A DNA stretch of 64,000 nt, from the NCBI RefSeq assembly GCF_001983935.1, contig NZ_CP017641.1, forward strand, positions 5,737,001-5,801,000, in the 5' to 3' direction. Positions 50,497-60,232 of this stretch are shown in pieces. The translations under genes were made by a program, and so were the position numbers. This DNA is from Fuerstiella marisgermanici (GTDB lineage Bacteria; Planctomycetota; Planctomycetia; Planctomycetales; Planctomycetaceae). The first letter of the stretch is position 1. Every line of letters starts with the position of its first letter. The notes under the pieces were generated by a model, which saw only the letters and a list, made by a program, of their open reading frames with translations, was not told the origin of the DNA and did no database searches.

Positions 50497-51806
50497 GTCG
50501 CCGCAAGAGTACGGGCGACCAGGAATTCGGGTCGGATTCGTTTTTGGACATCATCGCCAACATCGTCGGCATTCTGATCATTTTGATCGTCATGGCCGGC
50601 GTCAAGGTTGCTCGACAACCCGCGATGCTGGCTGATCTTGAGTCAGTGGCGGTGGTGACTGAGCCAAACAACAGCCCAGTGCCCGGGTTAGCGGAGGCAA
50701 GCGGTGATCTGCTGCAACACGAAGGCAGCAATCATGGTCAGGGTTTGTCGACTGAGCGGCGTGAACCAGCAAAGTCTGCAGCGTTGGAAAGCGTCGACGT
50801 AGCTACGGTTCAAACCGAAACCAGACAGACCAGCGAAGTGCAGTCAGCGATCGCCAGCCTGACGGAGCCTGCGGTGGAAGTGGACACCGACACAGAACTG
50901 GAACAGCAGATCGCGGCATTGAGAATTCAACTGAACGAATCCCGTTCAGACACGGCCACGACCGAAAACGAACTCAGCAATCTGCTGGCCTTAATTCAGC
51001 AGCAGCAAAACGTCAAAGAGCTCCAGCAGAGGCGCGCCGGTTCTGTCGAACAGGAACGAACTCAGTTAACTCATACGGTACTGTCACTGCAGGCGTCGCT
51101 GTCAGACATCGAACGTCAGGCCGCCTCATTTCGTTCGACCGCCGCTTCGCTAACGGAGCGTCAGGCGTATATCGCGGGTGCGCTACAGCAGGTCGCGGCA
51201 GAAACGCAACAGCTGCAGGAAGTCCTGGATACAGTTGAGGCACAACAGCCAAACAGTGATCGACTGAACCATCGGCTGTCGCCCGTCAGCGAATCCGTCG
51301 CGGACGACGAACTTCACTTTCGGCTGCACGGCGGCCGGATCGCTCATGTGCCGCTGAAAGGATTGCTGGAACGAATGAGCGAACAGGTGGTGGGGCGTCG
51401 CAATATGGTAATGCGGTTCCATCGCTACGAAGGCATGGTCGGCCCCGTCGGCGGATTTCAGATGAAGTACATCGTGCAGCGAGGTACTCATTCGCCGCTT
51501 CAGGCACTTCAAATGGGGCACGAGCCACGTATCACTGTGGCGCGCTGGTCGATCCTGCCCTCAGACACGCTGAATGCTGAGCCGGTAGATACAGCGTTAA
51601 AGATTGGCTCGCGGTTTCGGCAGCTTCTGGAATCTACGGACTCCCGTACAGCGATCACAATCTGGCTGTATCCAGACGACTTTCGCTACTTCAGCCGCCT
51701 TCGCGAACTGGCTCACAGCCTGAATCTACGCGTCGCCGCTCGGCCACTGCCGGAAGGTACGGACATTTCCGCTTCCCCCACCGGCAGTCGATCCAAGGCT
51801 CAGTAA
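50493..51806 (+). CDS. Single-TM ExbD/MotB-like partner with coiled coil
   Basis: 437 residues. FGSDSFLDIIANIVGILIIL followed by IVMAGVKVARQP resembles the D-x-x-x-N-x-x-x pattern of ExbD/TolR/MotB TM helices (Asp in the helix entry). A coiled coil follows (about 125-265), then a globular C-terminal domain (about 275-420) with DELHFRLHGGRIAHVPLKG and RTAITIWLYPDDFRYFSRL. The last part parallels the YVLLLVRSSGS segment of the preceding protein, so the two may be paralogues. ATGA overlap with the upstream gene. Confidence 0.75.
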   Translation: MSRRKSTGDQEFGSDSFLDIIANIVGILIILIVMAGVKVARQPAMLADLESVAVVTEPNNSPVPGLAEASGDLLQHEGSNHGQGLSTERREPAKSAALESVDVATVQTETRQTSEVQSAIASLTEPAVEVDTDTELEQQIAALRIQLNESRSDTATTENELSNLLALIQQQQNVKELQQRRAGSVEQERTQLTHTVLSLQASLSDIERQAASFRSTAASLTERQAYIAGALQQVAAETQQLQEVLDTVEAQQPNSDRLNHRLSPVSESVADDELHFRLHGGRIAHVPLKGLLERMSEQVVGRRNMVMRFHRYEGMVGPVGGFQMKYIVQRGTHSPLQALQMGHEPRITVARWSILPSDTLNAEPVDTALKIGSRFRQLLESTDSRTAITIWLYPDDFRYFSRLRELAHSLNLRVAARPLPEGTDISASPTGSRSKAQ

Positions 51807-51816
51807 TCGACGATCA

Positions 51817-54153
51817 CTAGCGTCCGCGGCGATTACCTCGACGAGTCGAACGGTCACTGCCGCTGCCGGCACCGCCTGGTCCCATACCGGGCATGCCGCC
51901 CATCGTTCCCGGACCGCCGCCTCCGTAGTAGCCGCCTGCGGAACCGGCCCCCATGCCCATGCCGAGACCGCCTTCTGCGCCTTCGCCGTAGCCGCCACCT
52001 TCGCCGTTCATGGCAAATGGATTGTTTTCCATCCGCTTATCCTTTTTCCATGAGGCGTACAACTCCAGAATTTTTTTGGCTTCAAGTTCGTCCATCTGCA
52101 TTTCCGACTTATTGTCACCCACAAGACGCAGTTTCAGGTCGCCATTGCTGTCGACAACGCACACTTGTGCTGGAACCACACGACCACGATTGCTGTCGAT
52201 AGCCTGCTTAATTTCACGATGTTCGCTGCTGGAAATTCGTCCTGTTTCTTCCGCCGCAGCCAGCAATTCATCCGTCGCCAATGTGACTTCTTTGAGCTTA
52301 AGCTCTTCCGATGTCAGGTCGACGACTTCAAGCGTTTGGCGTCCCGCCAATGGCAGCCCCATCAGTGAATCGACACCGCCCATCACTGGCATGCCAGTTT
52401 CAGCGGTATCGGTGTAAATGGTTGCACTGATCTTTTCCGGACTCCCCGAACGGCCTCTGACGTCAGTCAGATAGATGCGGTGCGACAGCGGCACAAAGAC
52501 AGGCGGTGTCGGTTCACTCCAGTCTGACACCAGCGAAGGTTCTGTGCTTAGCCCCGGATCATTTAGCTCGTCCAGTGGATGCCGGTAGTTGGGGTTCTTC
52601 ATCACCAACCGAACGCGGTATTCGTATGTATGGCCACGTTCGATAGTGAAGTCCATAAAGCGCACCAGCAGCAATCGATGATCGGCGGTGGCTTTGGTTT
52701 CGTCCAGCAACGCTTTCTGCTCGGCTGACAGGCCTTCCCCGCCCATTGCACTTTCCAGACCGCCGTAATCATAAGCGGCACCTCCGCCGCCGCCGTAGTT
52801 GCCGCCTTCCATGCCAGTCATCATTTCCATGCCATACCCACCCATACCAGGGCCGCCATACATCGAACCAACGTCAGTGGCCGTCTGAGTGAACTGACTG
52901 AACCCCGCGGGCTTCACTTCTTCTGGTATGTCCAGCTTGGCCTGTTCCATCTTCGTTTTTACCTGCTGATTGTATTTGTCAATCAGCTCTTTTTCTTCGG
53001 GACTTAATTCGAAGTTCTCAACACGAGGGTGAGATGCTTCCTGGGGCAGCCACTGTCCGGCCGCTCGACGAGGCAACGGCATCGTAATCGTGTTGCGAGT
53101 AACCGCGGGACTGACGATGTCGCGGTCAATGCCGAAGGAATCCTCAAGAATTTCGCCGAGGTCTTCGGAAGTGACTTCCACCCAGTCGCCAAATTGATTG
53201 GTTTCTGTGTCTTTCTGTCGCCGCTCAACACTGAGATCCAGGTACTGAATGTACGCCTGAGCCTCCTGATAACCGGCCGACAGATGCAAAGCATTCCGCA
53301 GAATGTCTCGCTGCTTCTTCAGATCGACAACCATGTTGACTGCCACGCCAGCCGACACCCGAATGTTCTTTTTGACGCTCATCATGCCGGGTCCGTAACC
53401 GCTCAAATCAGAGCCGCCATATCCTCCGTAGCCGCCGTCTCCTCCCATCCCGTAGCCGCCGCTCATGCCCGCGTCGCCCCCCATGCCGACGAGGCCATCT
53501 CCGGGGCCGCTCATTCCCATGCCAGCCATTCCCATGCCACCCATATCGCCCGTCATACCGGTAAGGCCGTCTCCGGGACCGCTCATTCCCATGCCGCCCA
53601 TGCCCATGCCCATGCCACCAGCGGCCATACCACCAGCGCCGCCAGCCTTGCCGTATTTCTTTTCAAACAGCTTCTGCAGCTCTTCGTCCTCGCTCAGGAC
53701 TTCGTCTTCCTTTTCTTCGCCCGATTCGTCTGTCGCGTCATCAGCGTCAGCATCTTCCTCGTCCGGCGGCATCGCCAGAGGGAACACGACGGCAACTGCC
53801 CGACCATCCTCAGGAGGTACCACGGTCACAGCCGATCGCTTTTCCCTGAGCCGCAGAATGGAAGGATTCATCGACCCAATCGTGAAGTTTTCTGCGCGAG
53901 TCAGAATGTTGGAATTGTCTCGCACCAGGCTTTCGACGTCCGGTATTTCATCGAACTCCTTCTGATCTTCTTCCGGCCATTGGTTCTGCTCAATTTGAGC
54001 CGTCTTTTTCGTGGTCATATCCTGCAGCTCCAACGGACTTTGCCGATTGGGACTCCAGCTTGCCGACGTAAGCGCCATTAGGCCTATCAAGCCAAACAGG
54101 CCAGCGACCATTTTTTCGCCGTGCTTTAACGCGAGGGTTTTGAGCTTGTCCAT
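51817..54153 (-). CDS. Gly/Met-rich single-TM envelope protein of a PilM-type operon
   Basis: 778 residues, with CAGGAG 8 nt before the ATG. N-terminal TM is GEKMVAGLFGLIGLMALTS. Residues about 170-250 are Gly/Met repeats including two copies of GMGMSGPGDGL, and shorter Gly-rich patches lie near 440-470 and at the C-terminus. Between them are ordered regions, e.g. HRLLLVRFMDFTIERGHTYE and YRVRLVMKNPNYRHPLDEL, probably beta-rich. Last gene of a three-gene operon that begins with a PilM-like protein, in the place of PilO/PilP. The sequence is too diverged to name. Confidence 0.75.
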   Translation of the reverse strand: MDKLKTLALKHGEKMVAGLFGLIGLMALTSASWSPNRQSPLELQDMTTKKTAQIEQNQWPEEDQKEFDEIPDVESLVRDNSNILTRAENFTIGSMNPSILRLREKRSAVTVVPPEDGRAVAVVFPLAMPPDEEDADADDATDESGEEKEDEVLSEDEELQKLFEKKYGKAGGAGGMAAGGMGMGMGGMGMSGPGDGLTGMTGDMGGMGMAGMGMSGPGDGLVGMGGDAGMSGGYGMGGDGGYGGYGGSDLSGYGPGMMSVKKNIRVSAGVAVNMVVDLKKQRDILRNALHLSAGYQEAQAYIQYLDLSVERRQKDTETNQFGDWVEVTSEDLGEILEDSFGIDRDIVSPAVTRNTITMPLPRRAAGQWLPQEASHPRVENFELSPEEKELIDKYNQQVKTKMEQAKLDIPEEVKPAGFSQFTQTATDVGSMYGGPGMGGYGMEMMTGMEGGNYGGGGGAAYDYGGLESAMGGEGLSAEQKALLDETKATADHRLLLVRFMDFTIERGHTYEYRVRLVMKNPNYRHPLDELNDPGLSTEPSLVSDWSEPTPPVFVPLSHRIYLTDVRGRSGSPEKISATIYTDTAETGMPVMGGVDSLMGLPLAGRQTLEVVDLTSEELKLKEVTLATDELLAAAEETGRISSSEHREIKQAIDSNRGRVVPAQVCVVDSNGDLKLRLVGDNKSEMQMDELEAKKILELYASWKKDKRMENNPFAMNGEGGGYGEGAEGGLGMGMGAGSAGGYYGGGGPGTMGGMPGMGPGGAGSGSDRSTRRGNRRGR

Positions 54154-54244
54154 TTTGGAAACTCCTGATGGAGAGAGGATTGTCTTCAGTATGTGCGTGT
54201 GTGTTCAGGTTCTGCTGCCGGTATACATGGCGCCTACCCGGCTG

Positions 54245-56224
54245 CTATGGAACAGCGCCCGGTGTGCCAGATGCTGGTGGTCCAGCCGTCGGTGGCAAGT
54301 CGCCGCCAGTCGGTGTGCCACCTTCAACTGGGGCTCCGGCTGCGGGTGGTATCGGATCTGTCGTACTCGGATCGCCGGGATTCACAGCGGCAGGATCGCT
54401 TCCCGGAGCGGGCATCGCTGGCGGAATACCATTCGGTCCTGCCGCACCGTCTGGCCCAGTAGCGTTACCAGGCAGACCGCCTGCTGGTTGCGTGCCTTCA
54501 ACGGGCGCAGCCCCATCGGCTGGCTGTGTTCCGTCAGCCGCAGCGTCAGTTGGATCGACCAGATCCTGCATGTCCGGCTGTTGAGTCATGTCTGCCCCGC
54601 CGGACGTCTGTGCTTCGACTTCCGCGGCAGCTTCAGCCTCGGCTTCCGCTTCTTCTTCTTCCGGTGATCGGAATACAGTCATCAAACCGGCCACTCGCAC
54701 CGTTGACAGATCCGGATCTCTCATCGCATCAGCCAGTATTCGCTCGCCCATGGCAATCTTGCGTTGTTCGGCTGCCGTCAGAGGTTTCGCTCCGCGGCCA
54801 CCCGCACCTCTTCGACCACCACCGAGGCCGCCGAGCCCGGTACTCAGGCCGCCCATTCCGCCTCCGCCCATGCCTCCCATACCTCCGGGAGCGCTCATTC
54901 CCATGCCGCCGCCCATTTCTGCAGCATAGCCACCCATGCCGCCGCCCATTCCCATACCACCCATGCTCATTTCGCCACCACTACCATAATCTCCTGCGCC
55001 GCCCATCTCTTGGGCATACCCCCCCATGCCACCACCACCGCCGGTCATTAGGCTCCCACCAGACGAATTGCCGAAGGCCGCATCGACTCGCACAATTTCC
55101 ACGGGGAATTTTGAGTTTGTCAATTCCGCCAGCAGGCTGGGAATGGCCTGCTGCAAAATTTTCACTTCCAGAATGAAGGCCCGAGTCCGATAAGGCATGC
55201 CCTCTTCATCATGGACGTAACGAGATGGGTCGGTGCCCGCTCCATCACCTCCATCAGTGTTGCCGCTGTCGTAACTTCCGTCTGCTGGCCCCCCCATGCC
55301 GCTCATTTCCATAGCGTATCCACCTCCGCCGCCAAACCCGCCGCCGGCGCCTCCAACGGACCCAAATTCTTCCGTCAATAAATCGGCGGACAGACTGCCT
55401 TCAAACGCGGTCCACGGACCACTGCCAGCAGCGCCTCCGCGCCCACCACCACCAAAACCACCGCCACCAAAGTCGCCACCTGGGCCCATAGTCATACCGG
55501 TCATTCCCTCTCCCATCCCGATATCACCGAAGCCGCCTCCGCCGCCTCCTGAACTGCCCGGTTCGGTGTCTGGATCGCCACCGCGCAATTGCAGCTTCAT
55601 CAAAACTCGCAGCGGCGCCTTATCGATACGAGTCGCATCTTTGTTGACCATCGCGATGGATTCGCAAACGGAATGCAGCAGCCAGATGTCTTCCAGAGCA
55701 TTCCAGATTTCAGGCGTTGTGGGGATCTTACGGGCCCACTTTTCCGAGTTCTCTTTTGTGATTTGGGCGCTGGAACAATCAACCAGCCCTTCGCCATTTT
55801 CGAATGGTCGAATGACGTCCAACTGAGATCTCCAATACTGGTCGTAAAGCTGGGCGAATCGCCCCCGCAACGCGTCGTCTTCAATCGACCGACCAAACTC
55901 AATTCTGTTGAGATCGTCCCGAATCGTTCGGGGATAAACTCGCGCACTAAGCTGGTCTTCCCAGAGTTTGCCAGCGGCGCGATCGAGTGCTTTTTCGTGA
56001 GCTTCGTTCTTTTTGTTGGCCGCTTCCGTCCATCGTGCATTAGGCACAACGCCTTCCACGTTCTTTCCGGCTTCCGTAAACGCCTGCTTCACCGCCGTTT
56101 CACGGGCGGTAATCTGCTCAGTCAGATCAGCGGACGCCGACCACCAGCCAAACAGAACCAGCATCATCGACAGTGCAAAGCAGATCCAGAAAATCTGTTT
56201 CAGGACAGGCTGTAGCTTTTCCAT
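54245..56224 (-). CDS. Gly/Met-rich single-TM envelope protein, PilO-like position
   Basis: 659 residues from ATG 56224 (MEKLQPVLKQIFW). TM is FWICFALSMMLVLFGWW, followed by a periplasmic helical region (about 30-215). Three Gly-rich stretches follow (near 225-275, 300-330 and 395-475), the last rich in GMGGGMGGYAAEMGGG-type words. FILEVKILQQAIPSLLAEL and FPVEIVRVDAAFG look like a PilO-type alpha/beta element. The C-terminal 110 residues are Pro/Gly/Ala-rich. Middle gene of the operon. Confidence 0.75.
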   Translation of the reverse strand: MEKLQPVLKQIFWICFALSMMLVLFGWWSASADLTEQITARETAVKQAFTEAGKNVEGVVPNARWTEAANKKNEAHEKALDRAAGKLWEDQLSARVYPRTIRDDLNRIEFGRSIEDDALRGRFAQLYDQYWRSQLDVIRPFENGEGLVDCSSAQITKENSEKWARKIPTTPEIWNALEDIWLLHSVCESIAMVNKDATRIDKAPLRVLMKLQLRGGDPDTEPGSSGGGGGGFGDIGMGEGMTGMTMGPGGDFGGGGFGGGGRGGAAGSGPWTAFEGSLSADLLTEEFGSVGGAGGGFGGGGGYAMEMSGMGGPADGSYDSGNTDGGDGAGTDPSRYVHDEEGMPYRTRAFILEVKILQQAIPSLLAELTNSKFPVEIVRVDAAFGNSSGGSLMTGGGGGMGGYAQEMGGAGDYGSGGEMSMGGMGMGGGMGGYAAEMGGGMGMSAPGGMGGMGGGGMGGLSTGLGGLGGGRRGAGGRGAKPLTAAEQRKIAMGERILADAMRDPDLSTVRVAGLMTVFRSPEEEEAEAEAEAAAEVEAQTSGGADMTQQPDMQDLVDPTDAAADGTQPADGAAPVEGTQPAGGLPGNATGPDGAAGPNGIPPAMPAPGSDPAAVNPGDPSTTDPIPPAAGAPVEGGTPTGGDLPPTAGPPASGTPGAVP

Positions 56225-56303
56225 AACAGTCACTCACTATGAACGTGATTAGAGTCTTGTTCTCCACCCGCAGGCGAATGAAGCATCACTTCCCCACTTC
56301 GTC

Positions 56304-58556
56304 TCACTCAGCTGCCGAAGCATCTCCGTCGGCACCTGCAGTGGGTGGCTGAGCTTCACGGGCGTCCACCGGAATCGGAACCCAGGCGAACTGAACGACA
56401 AAGTCTGTCTTCGTTAGATACTGAACCTCGTTTTTATCTTCAGTCAACTTATCCAACGGTGCGGTACTCTGACCACGGTTGCCACCTACGCCACCACTGC
56501 CCGGATAAGCAATTCCACCGCCACTCGACATTTCGTCCCCGTAGCCGCCCATTCCACTTGCATATCCACCGCCTCCCATACCGGGGCCACTCATTCCCAT
56601 GCCGGGGCTACTCATTCCCATGCCGCCCATGCCTGGGCTCATGCCGCCCTCCATGCCTTCCATCATGCCACCACCCATCGTCATCCTACCGCCAGCAGGG
56701 CCGCCGATTCTTTGATTGGGGTTATAAGGAACATCTTTGATGTCGATCGAATCCACCACGAGAGCATGACTGATACCCATCTGCCCCACCGGAATCTTTG
56801 AATCCGGGCTCCCGTCTTTGTCCAGCGTCCACTGATGCAGGTTGGAGACCAACGTGTCCTTTACGAAGTTGCGGCCGAGCTTTCGAAAGTCTTTGATGAC
56901 CTCGTCATTGTTATAGAAGTGATGGCCTCGCAGCGTGATGATGTAACCTTCACCGGTCGGAGCCGTTTCCTGATCTGCCGCATCAAAGAAGTCTTCCTTC
57001 ATACCGCCTTCGGCTAACGCGGTATGCCATTCAGCCACGTCCGCGACTTTCTTCTGCGTGAAACTCTCAATGCGCAGACGACGCTGCAAACTTGGGTCAG
57101 ATTCATCCAAAGCATCGCCAGTATCCTGCGGCAATGCTTCGTAGACGGACTTAATAAGCTCCACCCAGAGTTCTCGTTTGGCCAACGGCGCCGTCAGGTC
57201 GGCGATTTCCTTCTTGTTTGATTCATGTTTCGATTTGGCCGACCCGTAGGCGGATTCGTTCGAACTGATCACGCCTTGAAAGGTTGAAACCGCGTCATGG
57301 CCCGGCTTCCACTTTGATTCACTGACAGAACTAAGCACGTTTGCACTGCCGAAGATGGATAGACCGACCGCCAGCATCGTGCCAGCCGCAATGCCCACAG
57401 CCCACGGCTTCTTCCTGCGAATCACTCGCTGAACCACCAATTCCGGCGGCAACAGCGAAGTGCGGATTCGAGTTTCCTTCAGCGACTGCAACGCCAGACC
57501 GTATGGCACGGCAAAGGTCATGATGTTGTCCAGAAACAGCGGGTCACTCAGCACACCGTCCCCGGTCGCTCCTTTGAACTCATCCAGTTTTTTGACTTCG
57601 TACTTCAGGTTCTGCTGCAGAAACTTCTGCAACCCCGCCATGCGGAAACCGTTGCCGACGCCGATCACCTTCGCAATCTTCGCGTTGCGGTTCACGCTGC
57701 CGAAGTAGCCGATCGACCGCTGAATTTCGGTCACGTAGTCGTTAAACACAGGTCGCATCGCCTGGAAGACGGCCTTGGGATCAGGAGCCTTCGTTGCGTT
57801 GCATTTCAGGTGTTCGGCCTTGGCGAACGTCAGCTTCATATCGCGCGTTAATGCACGAGTGAAGTGATTGCCGCCAATGGGGACGTTGCGAATCCAGATC
57901 GTTCTGCCGTTAGACACAAGCAGAGTCGTGTTGTCGGCTCCCATGTCCAGCACGATGTAATAGTCTTCCGCATCCGGCGGTTCATTGTTTTCACCGTCGA
58001 GCCGAAAACCGAGCACGTCATAGGACAAATAGTTGTACAGCGCCAGCGGAGCGACCTGCACCAGATCGATTTCGGCTTTGTGAGCCGTCAACGGTTCCAT
58101 GGCCTGGTAGACCAGATCGCGTTTCATCGCGAACAGACCGACTTCGGCTTCCAGCATGAAGCCGCTTTCTTCCACTCCGCCACCGATCGGCTGGTAATCC
58201 CAGATCACTTCTTCCAGAGCGAACGGAATCTGTTGCTTGGCTTCGTACCGAACAATTTCGGCCACCTTGCTTGGCTCTACCGGTGGCAGCTTGATGAACT
58301 TGGCCAGCGAGGTCTGCCCGGGAACACTGATCGCCACGAGGTCGTTGCCGACCTTATTGCGCGACATGAATGTTTCAACAGACTGAGCAATCAAATCCTG
58401 CGGGATTGCATCCGGCTGACTCAGAATTTTCGGATGAGGAATGTAATCGAACGCGACGGCTCGGACTTTGTCACCATCTTCGCTGCGACGCAGTTTGACG
58501 GCTTTCAGTCCGGCCTGACCAATGTCGATGCCCCAGGCACTGCGAGTTTCCGCCAT
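56304..58556 (-). CDS. PilM-PilN-like fusion with Gly/Met-rich tail
   Basis: 750 residues from ATG 58556; a GTG 15 nt upstream is also possible. Residues about 1-375 are a PilM-type actin-like ATPase: SAWGIDIGQAGLKAVKLRR, YYIVLDMGADNTTLLVSNG and IGVGNGFRMAGLQKFLQQNL are its phosphate-1, phosphate-2 and adenosine motifs. A TM (KKPWAVGIAAGTMLAVGLSI) at about 395 and a periplasmic region with YIITLRGHHFYNNDEVIKDF follow, like PilN fused in one chain. The tail (about 635-705) is GMGGMGMSSPGMGM-type repeat. No PilB, PilT, PilC or PilQ is near. Confidence 0.85.
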   Translation of the reverse strand: MAETRSAWGIDIGQAGLKAVKLRRSEDGDKVRAVAFDYIPHPKILSQPDAIPQDLIAQSVETFMSRNKVGNDLVAISVPGQTSLAKFIKLPPVEPSKVAEIVRYEAKQQIPFALEEVIWDYQPIGGGVEESGFMLEAEVGLFAMKRDLVYQAMEPLTAHKAEIDLVQVAPLALYNYLSYDVLGFRLDGENNEPPDAEDYYIVLDMGADNTTLLVSNGRTIWIRNVPIGGNHFTRALTRDMKLTFAKAEHLKCNATKAPDPKAVFQAMRPVFNDYVTEIQRSIGYFGSVNRNAKIAKVIGVGNGFRMAGLQKFLQQNLKYEVKKLDEFKGATGDGVLSDPLFLDNIMTFAVPYGLALQSLKETRIRTSLLPPELVVQRVIRRKKPWAVGIAAGTMLAVGLSIFGSANVLSSVSESKWKPGHDAVSTFQGVISSNESAYGSAKSKHESNKKEIADLTAPLAKRELWVELIKSVYEALPQDTGDALDESDPSLQRRLRIESFTQKKVADVAEWHTALAEGGMKEDFFDAADQETAPTGEGYIITLRGHHFYNNDEVIKDFRKLGRNFVKDTLVSNLHQWTLDKDGSPDSKIPVGQMGISHALVVDSIDIKDVPYNPNQRIGGPAGGRMTMGGGMMEGMEGGMSPGMGGMGMSSPGMGMSGPGMGGGGYASGMGGYGDEMSSGGGIAYPGSGGVGGNRGQSTAPLDKLTEDKNEVQYLTKTDFVVQFAWVPIPVDAREAQPPTAGADGDASAAE

Positions 58557-59094
58557 GATCGAATCTTTCACACTGAGTGGACAATAAGAAGGGCTGTATC
58601 AGATCGCCTGACGAAAACTCGCCCGATTAGCGACGTTTGCCAGAAGAAGAGAGTCCGCCGCAGAAAAGAAACGGACATTCGTCGTATGTTCAGCGAAAAT
58701 ACGACTTTATGCAAGTTTTGTCATCTGCTACAGCATCAACTGCTGCACATTCGCCCAAACCCGTCGGCATTGCCGCGTAAACTCCGGATGCACGGCTTTT
58801 GCCGATGGTGGGCATTTGATGTTGTTGACTGTGTCAATTGCTTCGACGAGATTCCAGCCGCATTTGTTCCGGAAGAATCCGCAGTTTCGTAGAAATTTCG
58901 GTGAACGACCGGCGATATGCAACGTATGGCCAGCACTCGGGGCTGGTAAACTCCACCATCGAATGCCGCCGAAATGGCGGCCTCGTCGCTTTCCGGAATC
59001 GGCCTTCTGCTTTCCCGATGAAGTCGGTGGACAAAGCCGTATTGATCGATTGGAATCACGGCCACGATCTCAACGCTGATGCAGGAAGCCATTC
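58557..59094. other. Divergent region between the PilM-like and FHA genes
   Basis: About 540 bp. Open frames in several phases lack coding character. It presumably holds promoters for the minus-strand PilM-like operon and the plus-strand FHA/receiver operon. No repeats or hairpins stood out. Confidence 0.4.
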
Positions 59095-60165
59095 ATGTTC
59101 GGACAATTGATCCCCGCGGGCGGCGGACAACCGATACCACTTCTCAAAGAATCGATCATTGTTGGACGATCCGCTAAGTGCGATGTGCACGTACCACACA
59201 ACGCTGTCTCCGGGCGCCATTGCCAGCTAAAACGCAAAAACGGCTACTGGTGGGTCATTGATCTCGACAGCCGCAACGGCACCGGCATCAACGGAACTCG
59301 CGTTCGCACCAAACGTATCCTGCCCAACGAAATCCTGTGCGTGCCCAAAATGCGGTTTCGAATCGTGTACAAAGCGCCGCACGCCGAAGAAGCTTCGACG
59401 GCGCAACAGTCGGAAGAAAGCAACCTGGCCCTGAGCGTTCTGAACGAACCGAGTTCCGGTGACGGCGATTCTGCCGCCGCTGGGTCCACAGCCAGTCGGT
59501 CAACAATCGTCAAAGCCAGCAGCGCACTCACTGAAGGTGGCAAGCAAAAGTCCACGCTTCAAAAAATGAAGCCGAAAACGGAGCGTTCCCGGCCCGATAA
59601 AACCTCGGCCACCAGCAGCGATCCCAACAGCCGAACGCCAGCGGGCACGGCACCACCTGTTGCCGCCTCCGGGTCGCCGTCTAAAACGCCGTCGTCGGAC
59701 AATGCTGTCCGTCGTTATCTGGGCAAACTGGTTCCTCGAGGCGGCGGCGATCCCATCGCCCTGCTTGACCCCAAGCTGGTTGTCGGCCGCAGTCGAGATA
59801 CGGACATCCGACTAAAAACCGGGTCTGTATCTTCGCGCCACTGCATGCTGACTCACGAAGAAGGCTACTGGTTTGTGGAAGACCTCGGCAGCAGCAATGG
59901 CGTTCGTGTTAATGGTGAGCGGATTGAACGCAAACTGCTGATGCCAGGGGACAAGCTGTCTATTTCAAGTCAGAAGTTCAATATCGAATACGAACCTGAG
60001 GGGCCGATCCCCATGGATCGCCACATTCCAACAAAAAGCCTGCTGGACAAAGCGGGACTTAGCAGCATTCTGGAATCCGATGACGCCCCCGCATGGCTCA
60101 CATCGCACGAAAGCAACGAAGAAGACGTGCCTCGGAAGTACACACTTGGTGAAGACGATCCTTAA
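59095..60165 (+). CDS. Protein with two FHA domains
   Basis: 356 residues; AGGAAG lies 8 nt before the ATG. The N-terminal FHA domain (about 1-95) has IIVGRSAKCDVHVPHNAVSG-RHC and DLDSRNGTGINGTRV. The second (about 205-300) has LVVGRSRDTDIRLKTGSVSS-RHC and DLGSSNGVRVNGERI. The linker of about 110 residues is Ser/Thr/Lys-rich. FHA domains bind phosphothreonine, so a Ser/Thr kinase input is likely. No TM. It precedes the receiver-HATPase genes by 67 nt and may head that operon. Confidence 0.92.
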   Translation: MFGQLIPAGGGQPIPLLKESIIVGRSAKCDVHVPHNAVSGRHCQLKRKNGYWWVIDLDSRNGTGINGTRVRTKRILPNEILCVPKMRFRIVYKAPHAEEASTAQQSEESNLALSVLNEPSSGDGDSAAAGSTASRSTIVKASSALTEGGKQKSTLQKMKPKTERSRPDKTSATSSDPNSRTPAGTAPPVAASGSPSKTPSSDNAVRRYLGKLVPRGGGDPIALLDPKLVVGRSRDTDIRLKTGSVSSRHCMLTHEEGYWFVEDLGSSNGVRVNGERIERKLLMPGDKLSISSQKFNIEYEPEGPIPMDRHIPTKSLLDKAGLSSILESDDAPAWLTSHESNEEDVPRKYTLGEDDP

Positions 60166-60232
60166 CCCGCGCGGTCACTCAGATAAGCCATGCACTTACC
60201 AACCAGCGAATTAAACACCTGGAATCCTTGTC

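Noticed and set aside
46059-51806. Zorya-type defence system
   Set aside because: The MotA-like protein with a long tail recalls ZorA, but neither partner shows an OmpA/MotB peptidoglycan-binding domain and no zorC, zorD or zorE-like gene is present.
53029-54081. Long His/Ser/Ala-rich plus-strand open frame opposite the Gly/Met-rich gene
   Set aside because: It is the antisense of the Gly/Met-repeat coding region, where low-complexity codons leave other frames open.
51817-58556. Complete type IV pilus or type II secretion locus
   Set aside because: Only PilM/PilN-like and PilO/P-position proteins are seen; no ATPase motor, platform protein, prepilin peptidase or secretin lies in the window.
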